A DNA stretch of 64,000 nt, taken from positions 19,431,511-19,495,510 of the forward strand of contig NC_088210.1 in NCBI RefSeq assembly GCF_037126465.1, written 5' to 3'. This document shows, in pieces, positions 24,923 to 35,670 of this stretch. Made by a program: the position numbers and the translations under genes. Under the pieces are notes generated by a model. It was not told the origin of the DNA. It was given only the letters and a program-made list of their open reading frames with translations, and searched no databases. Source of the stretch: Ornithodoros turicata. Taxonomy: Eukaryota > Arthropoda > Arachnida > Ixodida > Argasidae. Position 1 is the first letter of the stretch, and every line of letters starts with the position of its first letter.

Positions 24923-27900
24923 ATGGGGTCAAAGCGCCCTGCAGATGGAAGCGGTGGCTCGGCACCGAAGAAGGTCCACTTCGAGCCTTTCAGAATCGGA
25001 CAAGTGTCAACCTTGGTAAGGGCTGTTGTGTGGCGTTCAACGCGAGAGATGTTACGTTTCGCCCCTCTAAAAATCGTCAAAGCATACCTTGTGTGTAGAG
25101 TGGTAGGCATGCAGATAGCCATATACTCTGTAATGCCAACTCTCTATCTGCAGGAGGAAATGGATATGAAGACATTGCAGTTTCAAAATCGCAAACTGTC
25201 GCAACGATTAGAACAGCGCGTAAAGCAGGAGGCAGAACTGCGGGCCCGCGTTGAGCAGCTGGAGAAACGTCAAACTTCTGACGAGGGTCTACTCACCGTT
25301 GTCAACCGGTAACAAGGTTTTATTCACAACTTTCTTGAAGGGAAACTGCTTGGTTTGCTTGTGCCATTATGCACAGAAGATTAATTGTTATGCTCTTGGG
25401 GAGTTAACCCTTTAAAGGAGCTCAGAAAAGTTTTGTTTTAAACGGAGCGTTTCATACTAAAAAAGTTTAAAGGTTTGCATTTTTTAAAGAGGCACCTAAC
25501 GGGTAGCTACTTTGTATAGGTACTGGAACCAGCTGAATGAAGACCTGCGTGTCCTGCTGCAGCGTTTTGATGCAGAGACGTCGGACGAGGCCGAAGGGCG
25601 TAATGAAGCGGCCGCGACCACCTCATTTCTGGGGTTGCTCCTTCACTGGGATCGTGAGGAGCTGGAAGAGAAGCTTGCCCAAAGGGTTCAGGTATCGACA
25701 CGTGCTGTTGCGAAGGTGCTTCAGGCCTTTGATCGTCTAGTGCAACGCAATCACAAGGTCATGCTGGCTCTGCGTGGTGGCGCAGCAGCAGGAAACAATG
25801 GTGCGTTTGACGCTGGTTGTAGACTGCGGTGACGCTTTAGCAAAAGGTCAAAGTCGATGATTCTTGTGTCTTAAAGCTTTCTAAGGTTCTTATCAGACAA
25901 TAAATTAACTGTTGGTAACATTTCCCGAATATGCACAGAGCAAGACACAGACGGACACGTCTCGTCTTGTGGGATTAATCTTAAACTGGACGAGAACATG
26001 TAATTTTGAACATTAAGCAGTATATATAGGAGTCTTTTTGTCACGTTGAATTACACCAACAAGTTCACTAATCTAGGGCAAATATTCTGAAGTAATTACA
26101 AAAATTTAGTATACTAGCTTGATGTTGCACACTAAACCCTACGTCGTTACGTTGCTGGGTGTGATGCTGAGCAGATCTTTTCTGTGTGCAGAAGAGGACG
26201 AAGCGCCGTCTGGACCGGACGTGGACGAAGCAATTCGTCAATCAAATGCGGAACTTCAGGAAGAGAACAAAAATCTGCACACCATGGTCACCTCCTTGCA
26301 CGAGAAGAACCACTTGCTGTCCCTCAAAGTACGAGCAGCTCGTTCACTTACACAGAGTGTTTTGCTCACTGCTTTCTTTTTTCAGTACCAAGAGCATAAG
26401 GACCGTGCTGATTCGCTGCAGCTGAAAAAGGATGAGCTGCGCAACCGAGTGGAAGAGCTGGAATACGAGCTGGGCAAAGTGCGTGCTCGTGAGGAGAAGC
26501 TGGATGCGCACCTGGCTGAATGTCTGCAGAGACTCAAGTCACTTCCTAAGGCTTCCGGAAGCACCTCAGAGGAGGGTTCTGGTGCTCTTACGGTGTCTGT
26601 TGCACAGACTTCTGCGACATGTGCCAAGGTCGAGGAGGTTCAGAGCCAGCTGGAGGAGCAGAGGGAGCTAGCTGCAGCGCGCATCATGGAGCTGGAACAG
26701 CTCCAGCATGATTATAAGGTTGGGGAATAGAGACACATTTCATGGGATTCTTTGTGTAAAGTCAAACGCTGTGACAGCAATATTGAACATAACAAAATTC
26801 ATTTTAGGACAGGACGATCGACGTGCTGCGTCAGTCCCCCATAACCGTGTATTCAGACGAGCGACATCCTCCTGGAAGATTCTAGTGGAATAAAAGCAAA
26901 AAACTACTCACGGAGCAAAAGTTCCGCCCCGTGTTATGTAGAGCATTCACACGGTGCCGGCAAGCCCTAATATAAATATTAGCGAAGCGAAGCTAATATA
27001 AATATTTTTCGAATAATTTTTTCAAATTTTTTTGAATATCGAAGCTAATATAAATATTAGCTTCGATATTCGAAAAATTCAAATATTTGCACGGCACTAG
27101 ACGTTTTTCGCATCTTTCGCTGGTGTATTCTGGAGAATGTCGCTGGTGCGAATACACGTCAAGGGCTAATTCCATTAAATTATTTGGTAACATGTTTATC
27201 GCTACAAGCACTTTTGAAGAGGAACGTGTCGAGAAACTTACATATCGGAATTCATTGTAGTGAAGTTTTACGCTAGATTTACATTCACCCCACTACTCTA
27301 CAGGCTATGACTTTAAAATACGTTGCAGGAATCTCTGAAGATGGTGGAGCGACTCAAAATGGACCTACGAAGCCTCCCGGAGACAGTGGTGGTTGAGACA
27401 GCGGAGTATAAGTGTCTGCAGAGCCAGTTCTCTGTGCTCTACAACGAGAGTATGCAGCTGAAGACCCAGCTGGAGGAGAGCCGCCAGGTTCTGGCAACAT
27501 CCAAGAACAGCCACCTGCGCCACATAGAGCAGATGGAGAGCGAGGAACTCCTGATGCAGAAGAAGCTGCGCACGGAGGTGATCCGCCTGGAAGACGCTCT
27601 TGTGCAGGTGCGCAAGGAGTACGAGATGCTGCGTATAGAGTTTGAACAGAACCTGGCGGCCACCGAACAGACGGGTCCGATCAACAGGGAGATGCGTCAC
27701 CTCATCACGTCTCTTCAGAGCCATAACCGCCAGCTTAAGGGGGAAGTGCAGCGCTACAAGCGGAAGCTCAAGGAAGCTGCCGCTGAAGCGCATCGGGTGA
27801 GTGTGTACTTGCGTGCATTAAGTGCTTAAAGGAGCCCAGAAAGCCACCCAAAAGATTTTCTGTTTCTGGCGGATTACGAAAGGACGTGACTTGACGTGAC

Positions 27901-30900
27901 AACTAACACAAAAAAATTCTCTGTGCGCAGTATTTTTCTTGAAATTAAAACGCCCCCGAGCATCGACGCCCGCGTTTCCGCTCGACTCGCACTGCAGGCC
28001 GAAACAAGGAGGAGGAGGAAGATTGTGATGTCATCTCGGTTACAAGAGAGACCGCGCTCCAGTCGGGGCCGGCGCTGTTCGCACTTTTCTTTTTCATTTC
28101 TAGTCTCCGTTCTCTCTCTGTGTAGCAGACGACGATTCTCCAAACAAGCAAACCAGTTAGCGGGTTGTACCGCGATGATGTCAAAGCGACTCTGGTGGCT
28201 AGTTGCGGGCATTGCCACCGTTGCGCACGGTCGCGATTTTCAAAATCGAATTCCGCTATATGTATGCATTTTAGCAGTCAGGTTAAGGGCTTGGTTTGAA
28301 AATGGTCATGACTGAAGCGCTTTCTGTGCTCCTTTAATACCCCTGTTGCATGGGACCCCTGTGTGACAAGGGATAGTCAGTCATTTAATAACTAAAAATA
28401 ATTACATCGACTTGATTAACTTAACCCTGCAACGAGCCATACTGTCAAAACGTTACATGCAATTTCTTAAGTGTCAGGACAGTGACGGATTGGAAAGGCG
28501 CAAGTTCTACATCAAAGATCCGGAAAAGAGCACAAAATAGTAGTACTATTGGAGAAGCAAACATCGAGCACTTTGCACTCGGTAGAAAATAATTTTATAG
28601 ATTTCATGCCTGACAGGTCACAGTGGCAGGATCCTGCCGCTGCCTGGCTTTTTTGATGACTGCCATTATTTCCACTGAATTTCTACTGAATTTCTTTAGT
28701 TACCCATGAGTATTACCGCTTTACTGAGCAGTGATGTTGTTAGAAACCACAGTTTAATGACTTTCAAACATTATCATGAAACTGATATATGTATACTACT
28801 GCTTTATGCTACTGGCCCAAACATCCTCATCCTGAAATGAACTTTGCACCACTTGCTGTCTTCATCGAGTTGTAGTGTTGTTCGGTTCTATGTGGCTACA
28901 GTTCAATAATTTACGTGGAGCAATGAACTGATGTGTCATTTAACTCTCTCTTATATGGGTTAAACGCACATGCCATTTCAGTTATCGTTTCGAGGGCATA
29001 AATAAACGTCCCAGTGTGTTCAGTTCTAGTTGGAGGAGTCTGCAAGGTTTTGGGCATAGAATTTACTTTGGTGACTTCTAATTTCATTGATTAATTCTAG
29101 GTAATTAACTCATACTCAAGATTTTAAAGTAATTGCATTAATTTAGTTAATTTAACCCTACACCAAACCATAACAGCAAAACGTTAGACGAAATTTCGTA
29201 AATGTAGGCCCTAGATATGATCAGAAAAGTTTTACGTCGAAATAGAACCGATATGGCACATTGGCATGCATATTGCAAGCAGAGAAGTAGGTAGACGTGC
29301 TGCTACCCCAATTTTCAGAAGGTGTCTGTTTCGCATGGATGAAGAAATTTGCTGAGGCATCACCCTCCCTCACACGGCAATGCTGAAGAAGTTCTGCAAG
29401 GCGAACCGACTAACGTTTGTCTGGCTAACAAAAGATATTGAGCGAGGCTTTTTTCCCATTGCAGTTGAAGCAGACCCTAGAAATGTCGCACGTAGCTGTG
29501 ACATCAACCGTGCCGTCGTCCGCGTCATCAACTTCAAGCGAAGGGGGCTCGTCAGCCGGCAGAGAAGACAGTACAGTGGCTCCCGGAAGTGTTTCAGGGG
29601 GCCCCCTGACTGGACCTCACCAAGTTGAGGCTAGGCGGTCTGATGAAGACTCGCATGATGATGACCTGCTGCCCACGGAGAAAGGGAAAACAGATCCAGA
29701 GCTCATCCGCGAGCTGAAAATTCAACTCAAGTGAGTCCCATATGCTGTCTTCCAGATATGTGTTTATTGCTAAGGGGTCGGATGTCCTGGACCCCCCTCT
29801 ACTCAACTTCTCTCATCAATTGGCTTTTCGCAGTACGTGTAGTGTGCTGTCCTAGACCAGACCCCCCCTCAGAAAAACCGTGGATCGCCCCCTGTATGCT
29901 ACCGAGCATCCCCACAATAGTAAACAGTGTCTGTATTGTTAGGTGGAAATTAGGACGTACAGAGGATGACCAATTTATTTGAGGACTGCAGTTGGACTGT
30001 GGCATATGCAATTGTACCAAAGATATAATAGTTAAAATGTAATATATGTTGCATCATTCAGTTGAACACCATCCATTGGAAACTTCTTACACAGAAAATC
30101 TCAAGAAGCTCAAAGGGAAATGAAGTTGCTTCTGGACATGTACAAAGGAGCACCGAAGGAACAGAGGGACAAAGTTCAGGTAGGGGGTATTCGTAGATAC
30201 TGTAAAACCGTATCTGTAAGCCGTATCTGTAACGATATCTGTAAACCACTGTAAAATTTTGCGGCCTCAATATTTTTTTCGAATAGGGCACAGCTCACAT
30301 TCACAGTGACTAGGTTTTGCCAATGCTGGGTGCTGAAATTTGTGTCTTCATTGGCTTACTTCATGATAAGACTGAGACTGCTCGTAGCAGGTTTGATAAA
30401 AGCAACCTTGCACGTGCTTGTGCTGTAAAGCAGTTGAAGTGCTCACCAGTAACCTGTACAACCAACTGTAAAGATAAAATTTGCAATTCCAGCCTAGTTT
30501 TCGGAGTGTCAAACATTGCTAGAATTTTTTCGAATTCATGAATCTTCAAATTCGCGAAAATTAAGGGGTCGCAAACAGTAAAGGACTTATTGTAGATTTT
30601 ATCGTGGCCTAATACGCATTTTTACCTCAGCTGATGGCCGCTGAGAAGAAAGCAAGGGCCGAGGTGGAAGAGCACCGCAGCCAGCTCAAGAAGTTCGTGG
30701 AGCAGGAACGCAAGGAGAGACGTAAACTGGCAGACGAGGATGCGATGAAAAAGATACGTTCCCTCGAGGAGACTGTAGCTGCCCTGCACAAGAACTTGGC
30801 TGCACAGAAGCAAGAAGAAGAGGCCCTTCTCAACGAAATGGAAGTGACGGGCCAGGCATTTGAGGACATGCAAGAACAGAACCTAAGGCTCATCCAGCAG

Positions 30901-32111
30901 TTACGCGAGAAAGACGACGCGAATTTTAAACTCATGTCCGAGCGGATCAAGTCGAACCAGATCCATAAAATGCTGCAGGAAGAGAAGGGTACGCTGGCGG
31001 AACAGGTCGCCACGCTGCAGGCGCAGGTGGAGTCGCAGAACCAGGTTGTGAGAAAGCTGGAAGAGAAAGAGCGGCTCCTGCAGAACAGCTTAGCAACCCT
31101 GGAGAAAGAGTTGAGCCTGCGGCAGCAGGCGGCCGAAATGCACCGCCGCAAGGCCGTGGAGTCTGCGCAGTCGGCTGCGGACCTCAAGTTGCATTTGGAC
31201 AAGTACCTTGCGCAGCTGAAAGACGCGCAGAGCATAGTGACGGACCGTGCTGCTGTCCTTTCCCAGGAGGCCTTCAAGACCAAGCGCTTGCAGGAAGAAA
31301 TCATATCGCTTCGCAGAAAAGTTGAGCGGGCCAAGAAATTTGAACTGGCGAGTAACACGGACGAAGTGCTTGTGGAGGAGATCAAGGAATATAAGGTACA
31401 TAGAAATATTTTGTGTCCGAAACCTGTTTTGTTCAATCTCTCTAGATGGTCGCTATTAAACGTGAACCATGTAGCAATTTTGTTACACGAGTTGCGGCTC
31501 ATTGCAACCCTATTTCTTTCACAAGTCCAAAGTGGAATACACATGATGGAGATTGGCTTATAATAAACCATTTGGATTTGTGTTGTGCTGGGCTCATTGC
31601 GTACCAGCCTCAACTCTGATAATTTCCCACATGCTGGTCATTGAAACGAAACATTGAAATTTGAGCACCACGTACGTCAGCAAAACCTTTCGTCACTCAT
31701 GTTTATCATTATTTTCGCAAACTGCATATGGTCTGTATGTCTTAAAGTGCACGACTTCTGGTAGAGTGATGATAGGGTTGAATAATTTTGTACAAACTAA
31801 CTTATTCCACCCAACACACATTTTATTCCTTTAGGAACTTACAGCTATTGTAGCATACACCACAGAAATGAATTGGAATGGAAATAGAGGTGCCTGACTC
31901 TAGCTACACAATTGACGGTGTTCTGGTTTTTCAGGAGTTGCTGACATGTCCATCATGCAAGGTGAAGCGCAAGGACGCAGTACTGGTGAAATGCTTCCAT
32001 GTTTTCTGTTACGATTGCCTCAAGACCCGTTATGAAACCAGGCAACGCAAGTGTCCCAAGTGTAATGCTCCCTTTGGCACCAATGACTATCACCGGTTGT
32101 ATCTCACATGA
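24923..32111 (+). CDS. Bre1: E3 ubiquitin ligase Bre1 (RNF20/RNF40 orthologue), histone H2B monoubiquitination
   Basis: Nuclear RING ligase that, with Rad6-type E2s, monoubiquitinates histone H2B during transcription. Ten coding exons: 24923-25015, 25154-25308, 25520-25800, 26192-26328, 26386-26718, 27329-27796, 29465-29730, 30095-30179, 30631-31395 and 31935-32111. They encode 919 residues (human RNF20 is about 975). Most of the protein is coiled coil, with the conserved blocks [38 protein letters not shown] and [13 protein letters not shown]. The last exon carries the C-terminal C3HC4 RING from Cys866 (CPSC ... CFHVFC ... CPKC). The start MGSKR follows the usual Bre1 layout. The exon 7 region is a Ser/Gly-rich linker, as in vertebrates. 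Introns carry several transposons. Confidence 0.96.
26844..27159. mobile_element. MITE, GTGTATTCACACGAGCGAC family, copy 2, with AT-rich palindromic insert
   Basis: Left end ACCGTGTATTCAGACGAGCG, right end GGTGCGAATACACGT; the interior starts like the other copies. The middle is replaced by an AT-rich block of repeated CTAATATAAATATTAG units, including a 38-bp palindrome at 27034-27071 (perfect core at 27040-27065). It lies in a Bre1 intron. Confidence 0.7.
27826..28337. mobile_element. piggyBac-type MITE flanked by TTAA
   Basis: TTAA (27826-27829) followed by AGGAGCCCAGAAAG, and CTTTCTGTGCTCCT followed by TTAA (28334-28337), make near-perfect short inverted ends with the TTAA duplication typical of piggyBac. 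Non-coding, in a Bre1 intron. A lone related left end lies near 25410. Confidence 0.65.
28400..29330. repeat. two further copies of the 11880-12075 dispersed repeat
   Basis: 28420-28520 and 29035-29330 share ordered blocks (AACCCTRCA, AAAACGTTA, AATTTCKTAAGTGT-like) with the SLC25A11-intron copy. The second is longest and includes GTCTGCAAGGTTTTGGGCAT. Non-coding, in the intron between Bre1 exons 6 and 7. Confidence 0.5.
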
Positions 32112-32193
32112 GCCATGATGTATTTATTTCTCTCATTTCTGTGTCACCATAAGAAGAGTCTGTAATGTACATATATTTCCCTCATGTTGGAAT

Positions 32194-32199
32194 AATAAA
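32194..32199 (+). terminator. Bre1 poly(A) signal AATAAA
   Basis: AATAAA lies 83 bp after the Bre1 TGA, giving a short 3' UTR. Confidence 0.75.
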
Positions 32200-32340
32200 A
32201 CAGTCCACCGAGGTGCTGTAGAGGCAAGTTACTGAAGATTACTGGACATGTATCATGCAGACAAGAGAGAGAAAAAGGGGGGAACTGGTGTACCAAAGAG
32301 GGGAGCAAAGGAAGGGGGGGGAGTGACGTTTCAAGCGAAG

Positions 32341-32531
32341 GCTCTTCTTCAGACTAGAGGGACGGTCGTTCCGTCCCTCTGGTCTGAAGAAGAGCACAAT
32401 GTACTGAACGTCGAGTGCAATAGGGGTGGACGGTATGTGTCTTATCAATGTTCTTTAGTTTCACGAGTCTGTTCAAGGCCTTCCACCTACCCGTCCATCC
32501 CTATTGCACTCGACTTTCAGTACATTGTGCT
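32341..32531. repeat. tandem pair of hairpins (foldback sequence)
   Basis: Two nested inverted repeats lie next to each other: 32341-32365 pairs with 32371-32395 across a 5-bp loop, one mismatch; 32392-32433 pairs with 32491-32531 with few mismatches. They may be the end of a larger foldback element. Confidence 0.7.
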
Positions 32532-32539
32532 GCTTGGGG

Positions 32540-33049
32540 ATTCTCCCTTTGGTGGTGGTGGTGGTGGAGGAGGAGATAAGACCGAATGGATTATCACCTC
32601 ATCTCTGTTTTGACCTGTTATCCCTCTTGCAACAATACACCGTGAAGCTGTGTGACATCGCACTGGCTTGGGAAACAGCGAACCACAACACGTGGAGAGA
32701 ACATTTAAGAACAACTTCTGCAACATTACGCGTCACCATTCCACAAGTCGGCTTCACCTAACGCCTACGTGTTTTAGGAGAAGCTCGCTTTAGAACACTG
32801 TCGCGCGACTCGCGGGTGGAAAGCAAGTGCTGTGCCTTTTAATCATTTCGCGAATTTGGGCAGCATTGGCCAAAAACGGAGACACAAAAGCGTCACAACC
32901 GAGCTCTTTCACTGACAGTAATGGAAAATGAACAGCCACTGTCTGTTTTCTTGCCTCAATCTTTATTTTGGTTTAATTCGTTTGATACGAATTTTTTTCG
33001 CTACCCCGTGAGATTCGTATCATCGAGATTCTACTATAATTCTACTGTA
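32540..33049. mobile_element. 5'-truncated copy of the GATACGAAT pogo-like MITE
   Basis: From the (GGT)n/GGAGATAAGA block to ATTCGTATCATCGAGATTCTACT it aligns in order with 62475-63001. The left terminus present in the full copy at 62185 is missing; it abuts the foldback sequence to its left. Confidence 0.7.
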
Positions 33050-33633
33050 GCAGCTCGGTTCCATGACACCGGCACTAGGCCTGTTCTCTAAAGACTAAAA
33101 ATCCGACTAACAGCAAATACATTAAAGATGTGTGAACGTGAGATGAGACGTGTACGTGTGTACATTTTTAAAATATTTTTTAAACTATTTGGGGGAACAA
33201 TGCTGTTCGTTTGTAGCAGACGACAAATATCTTTCGATATAATGGTAACGCTTTCTTCTTTTATATTCATATAGATTTAACTCGGTGCACGAACTCGCAC
33301 GAACGGTTACCTGAAGTAATTCACGTACGTCTCCGAAAATATAAAAGAAATAAAAGAATTCCCACGCAAATGCGCACAGCACTCAAACTTTTGAGTAACG
33401 AAAAAGTGCACCAGCATGCAACTGCACTACCTACGGCTAAATTTCGGCGCTCCATTGCACGGTTGGGTTGCACGCAGTGTTGCCAACATTCCAGACGAGC
33501 GATCCGCCAAAATAGCCAACCGATTCCGCCAGAATCCGCTAACTTTCGCGAAGAACCCGCTAAAATCCGCTAAACGCTGAAAAGTGATTGAATATGTTGA
33601 GATTGATGTATATTACACCTGTATTCATGGTGT

Positions 33634-34345
33634 TCAGGAGCTTGCTTCGCATTCTCGTTCATTTCTTCTTTCCGTTGTTCCTGACAACTTCAGGACGGGA
33701 GGTGGTACTCGAAACAGCTCTTCCAGTGCCGTCTCAAGCCTGAGCGGATTGCCAGCGGCTTCGACCATGTCCGGCTTCATTTTATTGCGCAACTTGTTCT
33801 TTATCAAGTTCAGCTGGCTGAAGGTGCGATGAAAACACACACACACATATGGGATGATGATGTGGTGGGTCATTCTCCGCCGTTATGGCGGTACACTGCC
33901 CCATTGCGATGAAGATCCTCATTGAAGTGCGGAAAAAGCATGTTCTCCCATAGCTGAACAGTTGGAGCGATGCATCTTATATTCCTTTGCCACAGTACTG
34001 TCCGAGAAAGACTTTTTGTAATGTTCCCCGAGATGATCGGCGGTCAGCACTGAACTGGGTTCAGCAATAAAAAGCGCTGTCCTACCTTCAGTCTCATGTG
34101 CTGGATCGACTCTTCTCGGGGCGATGCGAACTGTCTGTTGACCGGACGTGAAATGTCCGGATGCTTTCCTGTGCTTTGCGCTCTCTCCATGCACCTTCAG
34201 GTTTGAGTACTGAGCGCACAGCTACAGAATCGGCACTCCACCGTTTCTGTCCAATCTGCCGCCGTTCTGCACCGTAGCCGTGCACTTAGCAGAGAGTCCC
34301 GGAGCCATTCCTTGCGAAATTTTTGCTTGTAGCTCATTTTCGGCA
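33634..34345 (-). pseudogene. hAT transposase remnant (BED-type zinc finger plus C-terminal dimerisation motif)
   Basis: Near 34345 a minus-strand frame begins MPKMSYKQKFRKEWL and contains CRFC, the first pair of a BED-like zinc finger; it stops soon after. A second frame (34194-33919) continues with HRKASGH and a segment ending FSDSTVAKEYKMHRS, resembling ZBED-type hAT proteins. A third frame (33873-33634) carries FSQLNLIKNKLRNKM, typical of the hAT C-terminal dimerisation region. The stop, the frame changes and the absence of the RNase H-like middle show an internally deleted, dead copy. Confidence 0.65.
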
Positions 34346-34576
34346 TTTTAGTAGAATAGAAGGGTGCACACTGCAACAGACGCTAGTGAAAGCAAGAAAG
34401 GAAGCCAAGGACGCAACTCCACCTCCCAATGGGTAGACTTCGTGGGCTACTACAAGAGGGAGCAAGATGTCCTTACGCATTTCTTTAATTCGTGTTCTGG
34501 TGCAAAATTTCGGGTTATATGTCATCATATCCACTTGTAAACAATGCTGTGCTGGGTGACCGCAGCATGTAAGGCC

Positions 34577-34828
34577 TACACTCTTAAAATGAACTTCACT
34601 GCATAACACGCTCCTAGCCAACCATGACCTCAAATGATATCGTTATCTGCCCTGATTTGTTGAAAACGGGAGGCGTACGCCATCTTTGTGACTATTATGA
34701 ACAGCATAAGTGTCACAAAAAAGGCGTACGCCTCTCGTTTTCAACAAATCAAGGCAGATAACGATATCATTTGAGATCATGGTTGGCTAGGACCGTGCTA
34801 TGAGGTGAAGTTCATTTTTAAGAGTGTA
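34577..34828. mobile_element. MITE with ~110-bp inverted arms nested in the hAT relic
   Basis: TACACTCTTAAAATGAACTT at the left is mirrored by the right end (AAGTTCATTTTTAAGAGTGTA); the arms match for about 110 bp with few differences, through AAATGATATCGTTATCTGCC. The ends include TA, as for Tc1/mariner-type insertions. High arm identity suggests recent activity. Confidence 0.75.
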
Positions 34829-35670
34829 ATTTCGTGCCCTAAGGACAGAGCAAAGTCCCTTCTTTCCGTATGGCGCGAGATCACGGCCCTAACTACTAAA
34901 GGGTCAGGCCTTAAACATTGTTCTCTGACCGGGGCATTAGTGGTGTGTGTTCTCCAAAAAGGTCAAAGAGGTTCTTGCAGAGAAAAAGAGAGAGCGCCGA
35001 ATCGAAAGTGAGCTTCTTGAACGCAAACTCCCGTCAGATAGCAAAATTTCAGGTGACTGGTTTCGGTTCGGTAATTAGCATACTCTAGGGAATCTAGAGC
35101 TTTTTCGTACTTTTCAGCCAAAATGCGGCGAAAGTCTGAATCCGCTAGAATTCCCTAAATTCAGTCAGGACCCCGTCAGAAATTCCGCTAGCCGCTAAAC
35201 ATTTTTTTCCACCGCTAGATGCAAGTCGAATCCGCCAGATCTGGCGGGAAATCCGCTAAATTGGCAACACTGGTTGCACGTGGATCGACGACGACTCTGT
35301 GTGCGTGACGTCATACCCCCTTCGCCGCACATGTGAGTTTTGGTTTCGATGTGGGCGCACAACTCAATACTTTTATCAGTTAATTATAAACGGCAAGTAA
35401 GACGACTTTGTTTGCTACACTTTGGATAATCCGCGTCTCCTTCATTTAATGCATGGATTCCGTTTCTGCTACATGACTTTCTGCCATGCTGTCCCTCGAC
35501 TACCAGTCGATTCATCGATTACTTCCTCCCGTGTTACGAACGCAAGGTGCTGCACCGGACAAATAACCGCTCCGTATTTGAAAGCTGGACGTTCCTTAGA
35601 AACTATTGTTGTTGTCGTTGCATTCGAGTGTAAATGTCGCCCTGACGTGCGCATAGCAACATATCTGGAC

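Larger units (their letters stand above)
33475..35272. mobile_element. hAT transposon relic with perfect 8-bp target duplication
   Basis: Termini CAGTGTTGCCAA and TTGGCAACACTG are exact inverted repeats, flanked by GTTGCACG at 33467-33474 and 35273-35280. An 8-bp duplication and these ends indicate hAT. Subterminal repeats of CCGCTAAA/CCGCCAGA type occur at both ends. It carries broken transposase coding on the minus strand and a younger MITE inserted at 34577-34828. Confidence 0.85.

Noticed and set aside
27874..28315. ORFs of 114 to 139 aa on both strands
   Set aside because: They lie wholly inside the TTAA-flanked MITE in a Bre1 intron and show no domain.
31396..31563. Extension of the Bre1 frame after residue EYK
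   Set aside because: A GTACAT donor follows at 31396 and the RING exon resumes in phase at 31935; the extension is intron.
30627..31613. 328-aa minus-strand ORF rich in Ser and Cys
   Set aside because: Exactly antisense to the long coiled-coil exon of Bre1; such complements of Glu/Lys/Leu-rich sequence are typical artefacts.
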